Source: Candidatus Omnitrophota bacterium
Lineage (GTDB): Bacteria; Omnitrophota; Omnitrophia; Omnitrophales; Aquincolibacteriaceae
Direction: 5' to 3'
DNA: 35,746 nt
Assembly: GCA_016196545.1 (NCBI GenBank)
Contig: JACPXM010000026.1
Span: 1 to 35,746 of the forward strand
Positions 15,062 to 22,872 of the stretch are shown in pieces. Every line of letters begins with the position of its first letter. Position 1 is the stretch's first letter. Both the position numbers and the translations under genes were made by a program. The notes below the pieces were generated by a model. It ran no database searches, was not told the origin of the DNA, and saw only the letters and a program-made list of their open reading frames with translations.

Positions 15062-16525
15062 GTGAAATCATTATTTAAATTTCTCGCCGTTTTTGCTTTC
15101 ATTTTATTTTTGAGCTCGCTTGCGGCGCCTTTGCTTTATCGAATCCTGCCCTATAAATTCGAGCGCATCTTTAATCGCCTCGTTATGATTCAATCCCTGG
15201 CCGCGATTTTTATTTTTCTGCGGGGCCGGAATTTGAATCTCAAGCGTTACGGGCTGGTCTGGAGCAAGCCTCGGCTCATGCAATTTTTAACCGCTTTTTT
15301 TTTGACGCTCGGGGTCTTGTTCTGTTTGGAGGGTTTGCGCTTTGCGGCGGGCGTGGCCTCCTGGAGGCCAAATTTAGAAAACATGGGGGTTTGGATTGCT
15401 CCTATAATTTTTTTCTTTTTAACCGGATTGCTTGTGGCGTTGATTGAAGAATTTTTTTTCCGGGGTTTTGTCTTTTTATCGCTCGCGGGGCGTTTTCCGC
15501 TTGCGCTTAGTTTTATCCTCACCAATATGTTTTATTCATTGCTTCATTTTGTGAGCCGCGAAAGCCCTTTTATTGGGCCGGAACCCAATTTTTGGGACAG
15601 CCTCAAGCTGATTCAGGCCCCGTTTCTTTCCCTCGTTGAAATCCAATCCTTTTGGCCGCATGCCTTTGGGCTTTTTGTCTTGGGATTGGTTTTGAGCGGA
15701 CTTTTTTGGCGCACGGGGAGTCTTTATCCTTCTATGGGGCTTCACGCGGGCGGCGTTTTTTTTGTCAAGGCGGACGGCTTTTTCGTCGACTTAAATAGGG
15801 ATTCGTTTTGGCTCGGCACCAAGGCGGTGGTGGACGGCGCCTTGGTGTGGATTTTAATTCTTTTTTTAGGTTGGGGGATTGGAAAAATGCTTGGTAAAAC
15901 CGGGAGGCAGGTGACTCTTATTTTGGTCCTTTTAGGGGCCGGTACATTTTTCCCCGCGTATCCTGTTTTTGCAGCCAAACAAAAGTCGAAAAGTGAAATT
16001 TACTCATTTAGCCGCCACTTGCCTGAGGCGCGCGCTCAAATTCTTTTTTGGGAAAATGAAAAAAAACTGGACGGCATTTGGAAAGAAGGGGCGTGGGTTT
16101 TCGAAGGCCTGACGCCGGAGGCGAATGTCGGATTTGTGCCCGACGCCCTAAGAACCTCTGAAGAGAAATTCATCTCCTTCAATCCCGTTCAAGGCACCCG
16201 TCGTTTTCTCATTTTTGAAAAGGTGCCTCCCGGGCCGATTTTAAGGTTGGAATTCGAACTTCATTTTCCCCAAAAAGAGGAGCAGAGGTCTTCTAAAAAG
16301 AAGGAATTTTCGGCTTCTTATATGGATTTTCGAATTTTTCTGGGAAAGCACAGGCTCAAAAGGATACGTCTTTCCAACCAGGAAGGCCGCATTCGACAAG
16401 ATATTGATATGGGCGTTGCGGCCTTTTTCAAAGAACCTCACCCCGTGAGCTTTGAATTATCCAGCGAAAAGGAAAATCAAGCGACGTTTCTATTCAGGGC
16501 TAAAGTTTTATCCCCCAAAAATTGA
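15062..16525 (+). CDS. CPBP-family membrane protease with extra C-terminal domain
   Basis: A 487-aa protein with a GTG start 16 nt after the RidA gene. The N-terminal ~300 residues have about eight hydrophobic segments and the CPBP (type II CAAX endopeptidase-like) motifs: EEFFFRG near residue 137, a His in YSLLHFVSRE, and GLHAGG. The C-terminal ~180 residues, after a hydrophobic segment ending FFPAYPVFAAKQ, are soluble and beta-rich in appearance (FRIFLGKHRLKRIRL...). This part is not in the CPBP families I know, so it is a fusion with a domain I cannot name. The AxA-like PVFAA resembles an internal signal peptidase site. Confidence 0.85.
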   Translation: MKSLFKFLAVFAFILFLSSLAAPLLYRILPYKFERIFNRLVMIQSLAAIFIFLRGRNLNLKRYGLVWSKPRLMQFLTAFFLTLGVLFCLEGLRFAAGVASWRPNLENMGVWIAPIIFFFLTGLLVALIEEFFFRGFVFLSLAGRFPLALSFILTNMFYSLLHFVSRESPFIGPEPNFWDSLKLIQAPFLSLVEIQSFWPHAFGLFVLGLVLSGLFWRTGSLYPSMGLHAGGVFFVKADGFFVDLNRDSFWLGTKAVVDGALVWILILFLGWGIGKMLGKTGRQVTLILVLLGAGTFFPAYPVFAAKQKSKSEIYSFSRHLPEARAQILFWENEKKLDGIWKEGAWVFEGLTPEANVGFVPDALRTSEEKFISFNPVQGTRRFLIFEKVPPGPILRLEFELHFPQKEEQRSSKKKEFSASYMDFRIFLGKHRLKRIRLSNQEGRIRQDIDMGVAAFFKEPHPVSFELSSEKENQATFLFRAKVLSPKN

Positions 16526-16526
16526 C

Positions 16527-16577
16527 TCCCCCCTTCACACCGGGTGTGGGGGTGGGGGCCGGACAGGTTTTTGCAAA
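16527..16577. repeat. CACACCGGGTGTG palindrome after the CPBP gene
   Basis: CACAC-CGG-GTGTG (16536-16548) flanked by C-runs on the left and G-runs on the right, followed by GGTTTTTGCAAA. The 13-mer is identical to three other sites. It lies in the gap between two genes and may limit read-through, but no U-tract follows. Confidence 0.7.
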
Positions 16578-16616
16578 AGCAGCTTGAAAGGGTTACTCTT
16601 TAAAAGAGAGGACAAT

Positions 16617-17945
16617 GTGCCCATTGTTTCCAGATTTCGAATCCTTTTCGCCTTCCTTTTTTTCTCCATTTTTTTGCCGCATTCCTCGTTTCTTTTAGAA
16701 AGTCTTTACGCGGAAGATAAATCCGAGGAAGGCTACCTCGTTCAGGACTTAGCTTTGCTTTCACAATCCCGGACTTCCTCCAAAGAACCTGTCGTGGCGA
16801 GTTCTGCCACCGTTCTCCCCATGCCTCCTCCGCAACTTCCGGAAGATTATGATTATGCCCCGGAAGACATCCCTTTAACGGAGGCCCTGGAGAAGCCTGG
16901 GTGCGGCAATGCCATTGTGGAAAGCGGAGAAGAATGCGACGACGGCAATCGAGATGATTTGGACGGGTGCAATTCCAGTTGTAAAACGGTGACGACGGAG
17001 GTTTTTTCTTGTGGTGACGGGGAGGTCAATGAGGGAGAGGCTTGTGACGACGCAAACACGCGAAATGGAGACGGCTGTTCGGCTTCATGTCAAAGTGAGG
17101 AAGAGAGGGTGGCGCGCTGCGGCGACGGTATTCTCGACCGCGGCGAGCAATGTGATGATGGAAATTCCTCAGATTCGGATGGCTGTAACAATCAATGTCA
17201 AAACTCGCGCTGCGGCGACGGCTTGGTATCCACGGGAGAGCAATGTGACGACGCGAATCAAGTGCCCGGGGACGGCTGTTCGGAGTCCTGTCAAAACGAA
17301 ACGGTTCAGGTGGCGTGCGGCAATGGAAAAATAGAATCGGGGGAAGCCTGCGACGACGGGAATACGAACGGAAACGACGGTTGTTCGGCTAAATGTGCGA
17401 AAGAAATATGCGGCGACGGCCAGCTTCAATCCAAAGAACAATGCGAATCGGGTTCTCCCTGTCCGGGCTCAGGATTTATTTGTGACACGCGAAGCTGCTC
17501 CTGTGCGGATTGCAGCTCTGCGGTTCAAAACCAGTGTCTCGATGATGCCGATTGCCCCTCCGGGTCCGTTCATTATTCGGGCCAGGATTGCGTCCTTGAA
17601 GTCGGTGTTTGTTCTCCCGTGAGCTCCACGTGTCCGGGAGTCTCGGGAAGCACCTGCTCTTTTAAGACCGAGGCGGGCCAATGGGATAGTGACGTTAGCC
17701 GACAGATTCGCGGAACAACCGCGGAAGGGTGTAATTTTACCTGTGATGCCATTCAAAAAAGCTGCGCCGGCAGTCCCGCCGGTCCCCTAACCTATTCCAA
17801 TGCCCGCTTCACGGGAGGGAGTTTTTTAATTGCCGGGGATCCCAACAATTGCCAATGTGATTGTCAGACGGGCATTGCCGTCGGAGGACCGGGATGCGTG
17901 GATATTACCTGCCCGCCCTCGCCGGCGCTTAATTGCGCGGGATAA
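16617..17945 (+). CDS. Secreted Cys-rich (DUF4215-type disulfide repeat) protein
   Basis: A 442-aa protein starting at a GTG preceded by GAGAGGA; the longer ORF-track frame runs back through a repeat and the previous gene. An N-terminal signal peptide is clear (FRILFAFLFFSIFLPHSSFLL, probable cleavage near LYAED). After a Pro-rich linker there are five full copies of CGxGxxxxGExCDDGNxxxxDGCxxxC, the Myxococcus-type disulfide repeat (DUF4215), plus a sixth degenerate copy. A further Cys-rich region follows (CDTRSCSCADCSS, CDCQTG). Likely an exported, disulfide-stabilised surface or extracellular protein. No C-terminal anchor or sorting signal is obvious. Function unknown. Confidence 0.85.
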   Translation: MPIVSRFRILFAFLFFSIFLPHSSFLLESLYAEDKSEEGYLVQDLALLSQSRTSSKEPVVASSATVLPMPPPQLPEDYDYAPEDIPLTEALEKPGCGNAIVESGEECDDGNRDDLDGCNSSCKTVTTEVFSCGDGEVNEGEACDDANTRNGDGCSASCQSEEERVARCGDGILDRGEQCDDGNSSDSDGCNNQCQNSRCGDGLVSTGEQCDDANQVPGDGCSESCQNETVQVACGNGKIESGEACDDGNTNGNDGCSAKCAKEICGDGQLQSKEQCESGSPCPGSGFICDTRSCSCADCSSAVQNQCLDDADCPSGSVHYSGQDCVLEVGVCSPVSSTCPGVSGSTCSFKTEAGQWDSDVSRQIRGTTAEGCNFTCDAIQKSCAGSPAGPLTYSNARFTGGSFLIAGDPNNCQCDCQTGIAVGGPGCVDITCPPSPALNCAG

Positions 17946-17955
17946 AATCCTGCCC

Positions 17956-17983
17956 TTTCCCGAGGCTTGGGAAATTATTCTTT
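17956..17983. terminator. Candidate terminator between convergent genes
   Basis: TTTCCC-N7-GGGAAA followed by TTATTCTTT. It lies between the stop of the Cys-rich protein gene and the end of the GGDEF gene on the other strand. The stem is only 6 bp, so this is tentative. Confidence 0.4.
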
Positions 17984-19327
17984 AATGACGTAAGAGCTCG
18001 TGACTGTTTTCTTCGCCTCTTTTTTGACTTCCACGGCAGAACTCATGCACTCAAAATAATCCGCGAAATCCTTCTTCACGTTCGAAACTCCTGCCAGAGA
18101 AATGGAGAGGAGTGGGAATTTTATGGTGACCTCTTCGCCGGTTTCCGCGAGCCTGCGCCGGTCAACTTGAAGCGTATAACCCTGGTCATAATCATCCTTG
18201 CGATAAAGCGAGCGTACGATTTCATGGTCAAATCGTTTCACAAGGGTTTCTGCGATTTCCCGGGCATGCTGCGGCTGAACGGTTAAGACAAAGTCGTCTC
18301 CGCCTTGATGTCCGACAAAATCATCGGCCGCCCCTTTTTCCTTGACGACGTCTTTCAAGAGCCGGGCCGTTTTTTGAATGGCTTCATCCCCGCGCGCAAG
18401 GCCGTAATGGTCGTTGAAGACTTTGAAACGGTCAAGGTCAATATGGAAAAGGACAAATTTCTGCCTTTCATGAAGCCGTCTGCGGATTTCATGAAAAATA
18501 CCTTGATTGCCCGGCAGCTGGGTGAGGGGATTGGAATCCTCGGCCCTTTTTTTCATTTCATTGAGAGACTCCACCATTTGATTAAAGGTGTCTCCTAGCG
18601 CCCCGATTTCATCGCCCGTATGAATGGGGACTTTTCGATTCAGATTTCCTTTCACGATTTCCCGTGTCGCTTCATTTAATGCCTTCAGGGGATTGGCAAT
18701 CGATTTTGCCAGCCCGTAGCCCATGAGGACGCCGGTCAAGGCAATGAGAAGAAAAGTCACAAGCAGTGTCCAAACCGATTGGGAAAGCGCTTTGCGAAGG
18801 CTGGCGAGGGGGTAAATCGCGCGCGCAATGTAGAGCGCGGAGTAACCCGGCCGGTCGACGGGAATATAGCCGACCAGCCGTTTGGCCGCCTTGTCCACTT
18901 TGATATGGTAGGGTTTGCCAAGCGTTTTGTGATAAATGCTTTCTTCGGCACCGGCAAGGTCAAAGGCGTCCCAAACAAATTCTGGATTTTCGGTCAGAGG
19001 TTTTTTTTCAAAAAGGTCGTAAATCTCTATCGAGGCGACTTGATGAAAAGTCTTCATCGTTTCCAGTGTTTTCGCCAGCTCGGGGGAATCCACGGAGAAG
19101 CCCTCCCGCTTGAATTCGGCGTCCAGGGCTTTCTGAATGGAGTCGAAAATAAAACGGCTCTCAATTTTGTAGGACTCGTTCATTGCATTCATCTGGTTGG
19201 TGAGCTGAAGTGTGGTAAAGACAACCGCTAGAAACAAAAGTGGAACCGTAAGCCGAATCAAAATACGAGAATAAAGTCCCTGGAATTTGCGTCTTTTCTT
19301 GCGCTTGTAATAGTAAAGAGAGGTCAT
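17975..19327 (-). CDS. HAMP-GGDEF protein (GGDDF motif), putative diguanylate cyclase
   Basis: A 450-aa protein starting at the ATG at 19327 (MTSLYYYKRKKRRK); the longer ORF extends into a palindromic repeat and is rejected. A transmembrane segment near residues 20-42, a periplasmic sensor region of ~135 residues and a second membrane segment (VWTLLVTFLLIALTGVLMGYGL) lead into a HAMP domain. The GGDEF domain starts at NPLTQLPGNQ and has DLDRFKVFNDHYGLARGDEA. The signature is HQGGDDF instead of GGDEF, as in a subgroup sharing the NPLTxLPGN start; whether it makes c-di-GMP is uncertain. It is divergent from the polysaccharide operon, a common c-di-GMP target. Confidence 0.88.
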   Translation of the reverse strand: MTSLYYYKRKKRRKFQGLYSRILIRLTVPLLFLAVVFTTLQLTNQMNAMNESYKIESRFIFDSIQKALDAEFKREGFSVDSPELAKTLETMKTFHQVASIEIYDLFEKKPLTENPEFVWDAFDLAGAEESIYHKTLGKPYHIKVDKAAKRLVGYIPVDRPGYSALYIARAIYPLASLRKALSQSVWTLLVTFLLIALTGVLMGYGLAKSIANPLKALNEATREIVKGNLNRKVPIHTGDEIGALGDTFNQMVESLNEMKKRAEDSNPLTQLPGNQGIFHEIRRRLHERQKFVLFHIDLDRFKVFNDHYGLARGDEAIQKTARLLKDVVKEKGAADDFVGHQGGDDFVLTVQPQHAREIAETLVKRFDHEIVRSLYRKDDYDQGYTLQVDRRRLAETGEEVTIKFPLLSISLAGVSNVKKDFADYFECMSSAVEVKKEAKKTVTSSYVIKE

Positions 19328-19388
19328 GAAAGCGATAACGGCAAATTTGACGTAATACTTGACGCGGCAATCACTAACGGGTGCACGC

Positions 19389-19434
19389 AAAGGTACCAGG
19401 TTCCTTTTTGCAAACCCCCTGCACACCGGGTGTG
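19389..19434. repeat. Composite palindromes AAAGGTACC-A-GGTTCCTTT and CACACCGGGTGTG
   Basis: AAAGGTACCAGGTTCCTTT (one mismatch) followed 14 nt later by CACACCGGGTGTG (19422-19434) and then AGCGGGTGTGGG. This is the third place where a GGTACC-type palindrome and the CACACCGGGTGTG type lie side by side. It occupies the gap between the divergent GGDEF gene and the polysaccharide operon. Confidence 0.7.
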
Positions 19435-19462
19435 TAGACAGCGGGTGTGGGCGTCAGGAGAT

Positions 19463-19491
19463 TTGAAGTTCTTAAAAGCGTGGGGTACAAT
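19463..19491 (+). promoter_or_regulatory. Promoter of the polysaccharide operon
   Basis: TTGAAG, 17 nt, TACAAT. Transcription would start near 19498, giving a leader of about 54 nt before the TTG start at 19552. Confidence 0.55.
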
Positions 19492-19551
19492 TTAAATGTA
19501 CTAACTCTTTTTGATTGCAGGGGTTAGGAATAAAAGAGCAGGGTTTTTCAT

Positions 19552-19746
19552 TTGAGAGCATTTCTTTCCGGATTATTTATCCTTTTGATTTTAATCGCGT
19601 TATCTTCTTTGATTTTCTTTCTCTATTCCAACTTTATTTTGGATTATAGTTTGGAAGACCTTCAAATCGCGGTTCAAGGAACGGAAAATGACCGCGAACA
19701 AACGTCTCCTTTAGTTCACCGGGTTTATCAAAGACATGTGTCTTGA
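19552..19746 (+). CDS. Small single-span membrane protein
   Basis: A 64-aa frame with a TTG start; the GCAGGG upstream is a modest ribosome-binding site. Residues ~5-28 form a strong hydrophobic helix (FLSGLFILLILIALSSLIFFLY), followed by a hydrophilic tail of about 36 residues. It overlaps the next gene by 11 nt, which suggests coupled expression or a membrane anchor partner for the TPR protein. A sequencing frameshift splitting one membrane-anchored TPR protein is an alternative, since the TPR protein alone has no signal or anchor. No known family recognised. Confidence 0.55.
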   Translation: MRAFLSGLFILLILIALSSLIFFLYSNFILDYSLEDLQIAVQGTENDREQTSPLVHRVYQRHVS

Positions 19747-21295
19747 CGCGGTCTATCGTGGGATGCAGCGGATTTACGAACAATTTTTTATTTTCCTCAA
19801 TTATCTTCAGAAAAAATTTCTTCCGAAATTACCCGAGATCAAAGAACCTTACGAATACTCCAGCATTCTTCTCCTGAATCAGGCTGAGGAAAAGGAGAAA
19901 AACTGGAGGCTCGATGAAGCGGCGACGCTTTACCGCAAATACCTGCGCCATTACGGTTCGCGTCCCGACAGGGCCTATGTGGCCATTTCGCTTGCGCATA
20001 TTTTAATCCGGCAGAAAAAAACTCATGAAGCGGAACGTTTGCTGCGTACCCTTGAGGTGGGATTTGCAGGCCAGGATGAGGGAAGAATTGCCTCGAGCCT
20101 CCTGAAACGTTTAGGCGTCATGAAAAAACGCGAAATCCTTATCTTTCAGCTTCAAAGGGAATTTCCGGCTTATGAAGGAACGGCCCACGGAGAAGAGCTT
20201 GAGTTCAAATTGGCCTTGGCCTATCTTTCCACCTACCGGCTTTCGGAAGCCCAGGAGCATTTTAAAAAACTCGAAAACTCCAGCCAGGAGGACCTCCGTC
20301 AAAAATCCAAGTTTTACCGTGCCTGGATTTTGAAACTCAATGAGAATTTGGGAGGAGGCGAACAGTTAATGCTGAATTTATTGGAAGAACCGGAAATTAA
20401 CCGGGAATTGGGGCTTGGGATTAAGGCGGAGTTGGCCGATATTTATTATCAGCAAAAAAATGTAGATAAAGCTTTAAAAACTTATGAATCCCTTTCCGCG
20501 GAGGGTGAAGAGGGAAGGCTTTCTCAAATTGCGGCTCAGGAAGCCTGGGTGGCCTTGGCGGAACTGGAACAGGCCAATATTTATTATTTTGACAAAGGGA
20601 ACGCGGAGCTTGGGGCCCGGCACCTTAATAAATTAAATACTTTTTATCCCCAAGTGAGTTTTGCAAAAAATTTGAACCGGGCCTTTAAAGAATCCAGCGA
20701 ATCCGATTTAAAAGCGAAGGCCTTTAAAGCTTTAAAGCAAAGAAATATTCATCTGGCTTATGAATTATTCCGGAGAAATGTGGAGCGTCAACCCCGCGAC
20801 GGCTGGACCCACAGCGGGCTTGCGACCGTATTTGTGCTTATGGGAGATTTGAATGAGGCGGCCGATTACGCCGCCGAAGGTCACAGACTTAGCCCGGATG
20901 AATATACCTCTTCGGTGCGCGGCTATGTGGAAGGTTTTTTGCTCCATTGGGATCTTTCCGTCGAATATTACCTGGCCGCCCTCAGCCGGGCACCCGGATA
21001 TATTCCGGCGCGGTACAATTTGGGTTGCGCCTACCTCAAGGCCGGAAAATTCCCGGAGGCTTATGAGCTCTTTGAGAGTCTGAATACAGAGTTCCAAAAG
21101 GTAAAAAATGTCATGCGGTCTAAAATTTTAAATAATATGGGTTATTCCCTGTGGCACATGGGCCAAAAAGATGAGGCTTATGGGTGGTTTCGCGAATCTT
21201 TGGAGGTCACGCCCGGCTTTGCGGATGCAAAACGAAATTTGTCTTTAGCCGGTGCCCCTCGCTCCACGGCCGCGATTTCGATGGAAGGACCATGA
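19736..21295 (+). CDS. TPR-repeat protein of the polysaccharide operon
   Basis: A 519-aa, largely helical protein. TPR-like pairs are recognisable at about residues 60-115 (RLDEAATLYRKYL ... HEAERLLRTLE), 160-190 (YRLSEAQEHFKKLE), 235-255 (KNVDKALKTYESLS), 345-385 and 420-500 (ARYNLGCAYLKAGKFPEAYELFESL; NNMGYSLWHMGQKDEAYGWFRESLE). There is no signal peptide of its own; the preceding 64-aa membrane protein may tether it. TPR proteins often scaffold Wza/Wzc-type envelope machines, and the stop overlaps the barrel-protein start (ATGA), supporting joint function. The exact role is unknown. Confidence 0.82.
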   Translation: MCLDAVYRGMQRIYEQFFIFLNYLQKKFLPKLPEIKEPYEYSSILLLNQAEEKEKNWRLDEAATLYRKYLRHYGSRPDRAYVAISLAHILIRQKKTHEAERLLRTLEVGFAGQDEGRIASSLLKRLGVMKKREILIFQLQREFPAYEGTAHGEELEFKLALAYLSTYRLSEAQEHFKKLENSSQEDLRQKSKFYRAWILKLNENLGGGEQLMLNLLEEPEINRELGLGIKAELADIYYQQKNVDKALKTYESLSAEGEEGRLSQIAAQEAWVALAELEQANIYYFDKGNAELGARHLNKLNTFYPQVSFAKNLNRAFKESSESDLKAKAFKALKQRNIHLAYELFRRNVERQPRDGWTHSGLATVFVLMGDLNEAADYAAEGHRLSPDEYTSSVRGYVEGFLLHWDLSVEYYLAALSRAPGYIPARYNLGCAYLKAGKFPEAYELFESLNTEFQKVKNVMRSKILNNMGYSLWHMGQKDEAYGWFRESLEVTPGFADAKRNLSLAGAPRSTAAISMEGP

Positions 21296-22722
21296 GAAAA
21301 AAGATTATGCCACGCCTCGGAGCCGCTTTTTTTTTGGGCGGTTTTCTTTGCCTTGCTCCCGCCCGGGTTTACGGGGTGGTCGGACAGGCGGAGGAATGGG
21401 ACCCCTTTAAAGAGGCGGATTTAAAGGATTTTCATGACGAACTTGTCCATGAAGAGGAAAAAAAAGAGATGGCCCAGGCGGATGAAATCCGCGGGCTTTT
21501 GAAAGACAAAAAAAAAGAGGTCTCGGGAATGGACAAAGAGCAAAAGCAAATCGCCGAGCAGGAAATTAAAAATATTGAAAAGGAGCTTATGGCCTTTCCC
21601 AAGCGGGACCGGATACGTTTTGAAACGGGCGGCCAATATCAATACGACAGCAATATCAAACGAAATATTATTCACAAGGAAAAAGGCGATTCTGTTTTTG
21701 ACACCACCGGCACCGCGCTCTTTGATTTAAGCGGCCGAAAAACGGACCTGCGTTTTGAAGTCACGGGGGCCAAGCAATGGAACATTCATTTTCCGGAAAA
21801 GGATTTTTGGCTTGGAGAAGAACGGATACGCACCCGAAGAAAATATTTGAGACGGATTCATCATGTTTTAAATTCCAGGGTTGCGCGGACCAGCTCCAAG
21901 ACGCCGGAAATCGATGAAAAGAAAATCCGCTGGGACTCTTATCAAAATACGGCCTTTAATTATGCCTTTTCACGGAAGTTATCGATGAATGTGGAAGCCA
22001 ATGCCAATAAAAGGCTTTTTACCACCGAACCCTTTGACCAGGATTCGGCCTGGGAAGTGAATATTTCTCCGAGTGCGTTTTGGAATTTTACGCCGAAAAG
22101 CCGTGCTTCACTCGGATATACCTACGGGGCCAACCGCATTCGGACCAAATCCACGAACACGGATTCCCAGGAAGTGCGAGTGGGCTATTTTGGCAAAATC
22201 ACAGGGAAGACTTCGCTTAGCGCCGATATTTCTTACGGTCATCAAACTCCAAAAGCCATTGAAGCGCCCGAGGTCAATACGATTAATGTCGGAACGGGGC
22301 TTATTTGGCAAAAGTCCGCCAAATCCCAATGGACGTTGCAGCTTTTACGCTCCGTTCAGAATACGACGTCAAACCAAGTATCCCAGACCAATCCCAATCT
22401 TGTGACCAAAATCGACAGCCATTTTACTAATGACAGCATTTCTTTGTCCTTGAATCAGCGGCTTGGCCGGAAATTAACGGGGCTTATGACCTTAAATTTT
22501 TCCCATCTCAGAACGCATGTCTCAAACCCCACGGCCACCCAGGATGAAGTGGATTCCGAAACCCGGCAAATCTCATTTCCCTTGTCCCTGGGCCTCACGT
22601 ATCAAATGAAGCAATGGCTTCGCTTGCGTTTGGGGTATACTTTTAGCTATAGAATGGGAGATGAAAAATCAGATTATTACAGAAGTCATAATCTCGTAGC
22701 GGGAATTTATTCGATTTTTTAA
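21292..22722 (+). CDS. Outer-membrane beta-barrel protein (EpsL/BBP2-like)
   Basis: A 476-aa exported protein. The start is the ATG overlapping the TPR gene stop; a signal peptide follows (LGAAFFLGGFLCLAPARVYG). Residues ~35-105 are highly charged and probably coiled coil (EEEKKEMAQADEIRGLLKDKKKE). From ~110 on, alternating strands typical of a barrel run to a C-terminal aromatic end (HNLVAGIYSIF), as expected for BAM-inserted proteins. The pattern RFETGGQYQYDSNIKRN resembles the opening of the putative barrel family 2/EpsL group encoded with exopolysaccharide genes. Likely an outer-membrane pore or accessory for polymer export. Confidence 0.8.
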   Translation: MRKKIMPRLGAAFFLGGFLCLAPARVYGVVGQAEEWDPFKEADLKDFHDELVHEEEKKEMAQADEIRGLLKDKKKEVSGMDKEQKQIAEQEIKNIEKELMAFPKRDRIRFETGGQYQYDSNIKRNIIHKEKGDSVFDTTGTALFDLSGRKTDLRFEVTGAKQWNIHFPEKDFWLGEERIRTRRKYLRRIHHVLNSRVARTSSKTPEIDEKKIRWDSYQNTAFNYAFSRKLSMNVEANANKRLFTTEPFDQDSAWEVNISPSAFWNFTPKSRASLGYTYGANRIRTKSTNTDSQEVRVGYFGKITGKTSLSADISYGHQTPKAIEAPEVNTINVGTGLIWQKSAKSQWTLQLLRSVQNTTSNQVSQTNPNLVTKIDSHFTNDSISLSLNQRLGRKLTGLMTLNFSHLRTHVSNPTATQDEVDSETRQISFPLSLGLTYQMKQWLRLRLGYTFSYRMGDEKSDYYRSHNLVAGIYSIF

Positions 22723-22770
22723 ATCGATCGATGGTTATGGAAAGTTGGCAGCGTCGCACGCGACATCCTT

Positions 22771-22860
22771 AGTCGCGGCGACGCAGTACTTGCGCAAGAG
22801 CGCAAGTGCAGAGTTAGTCGCGGCGACGCAGTACTTGCGCAAGAGCGCAAGTGCAGAGTT
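22771..22860. repeat. Two tandem 45-bp repeats in the wza leader
   Basis: A 45-bp unit (starting AGTCGCGGCGACGCAGTACT) occurs twice head to tail without change, at 22771-22815 and 22816-22860. Each unit contains two hairpins: GTCGC-G-GCGAC and ACTTGCGC-AAGA-GCGCAAGT. A degenerate start (GTCGC-AC-GCGAC) precedes them at about 22753. The array ends 1 nt before the wza Shine-Dalgarno region, so it lies in the mRNA leader of wza. Confidence 0.93.
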
Positions 22861-22861
22861 A

Positions 22862-22867
22862 GGGAGG
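22862..22867 (+). promoter_or_regulatory. Strong Shine-Dalgarno of wza
   Basis: GGGAGG five nt before the ATG at 22873, immediately after the tandem hairpin repeats. Confidence 0.7.
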
Positions 22868-22872
22868 ACCTT

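Noticed and set aside
16452-16616. Longer N-terminus of the Cys-rich repeat protein
   Set aside because: It overlaps the CPBP gene and a palindromic repeat; the GTG at 16617 has a ribosome-binding site and starts a proper signal peptide.
19328-19426. Longer start of the GGDEF protein
   Set aside because: The extension is translated from palindromic repeat DNA and does not resemble a signal or domain; the ATG at 19327 is followed by a basic region and a membrane helix.
22771-22860. Possible CRISPR-like array
   Set aside because: Only two directly adjacent identical units with no spacers and no cas genes.
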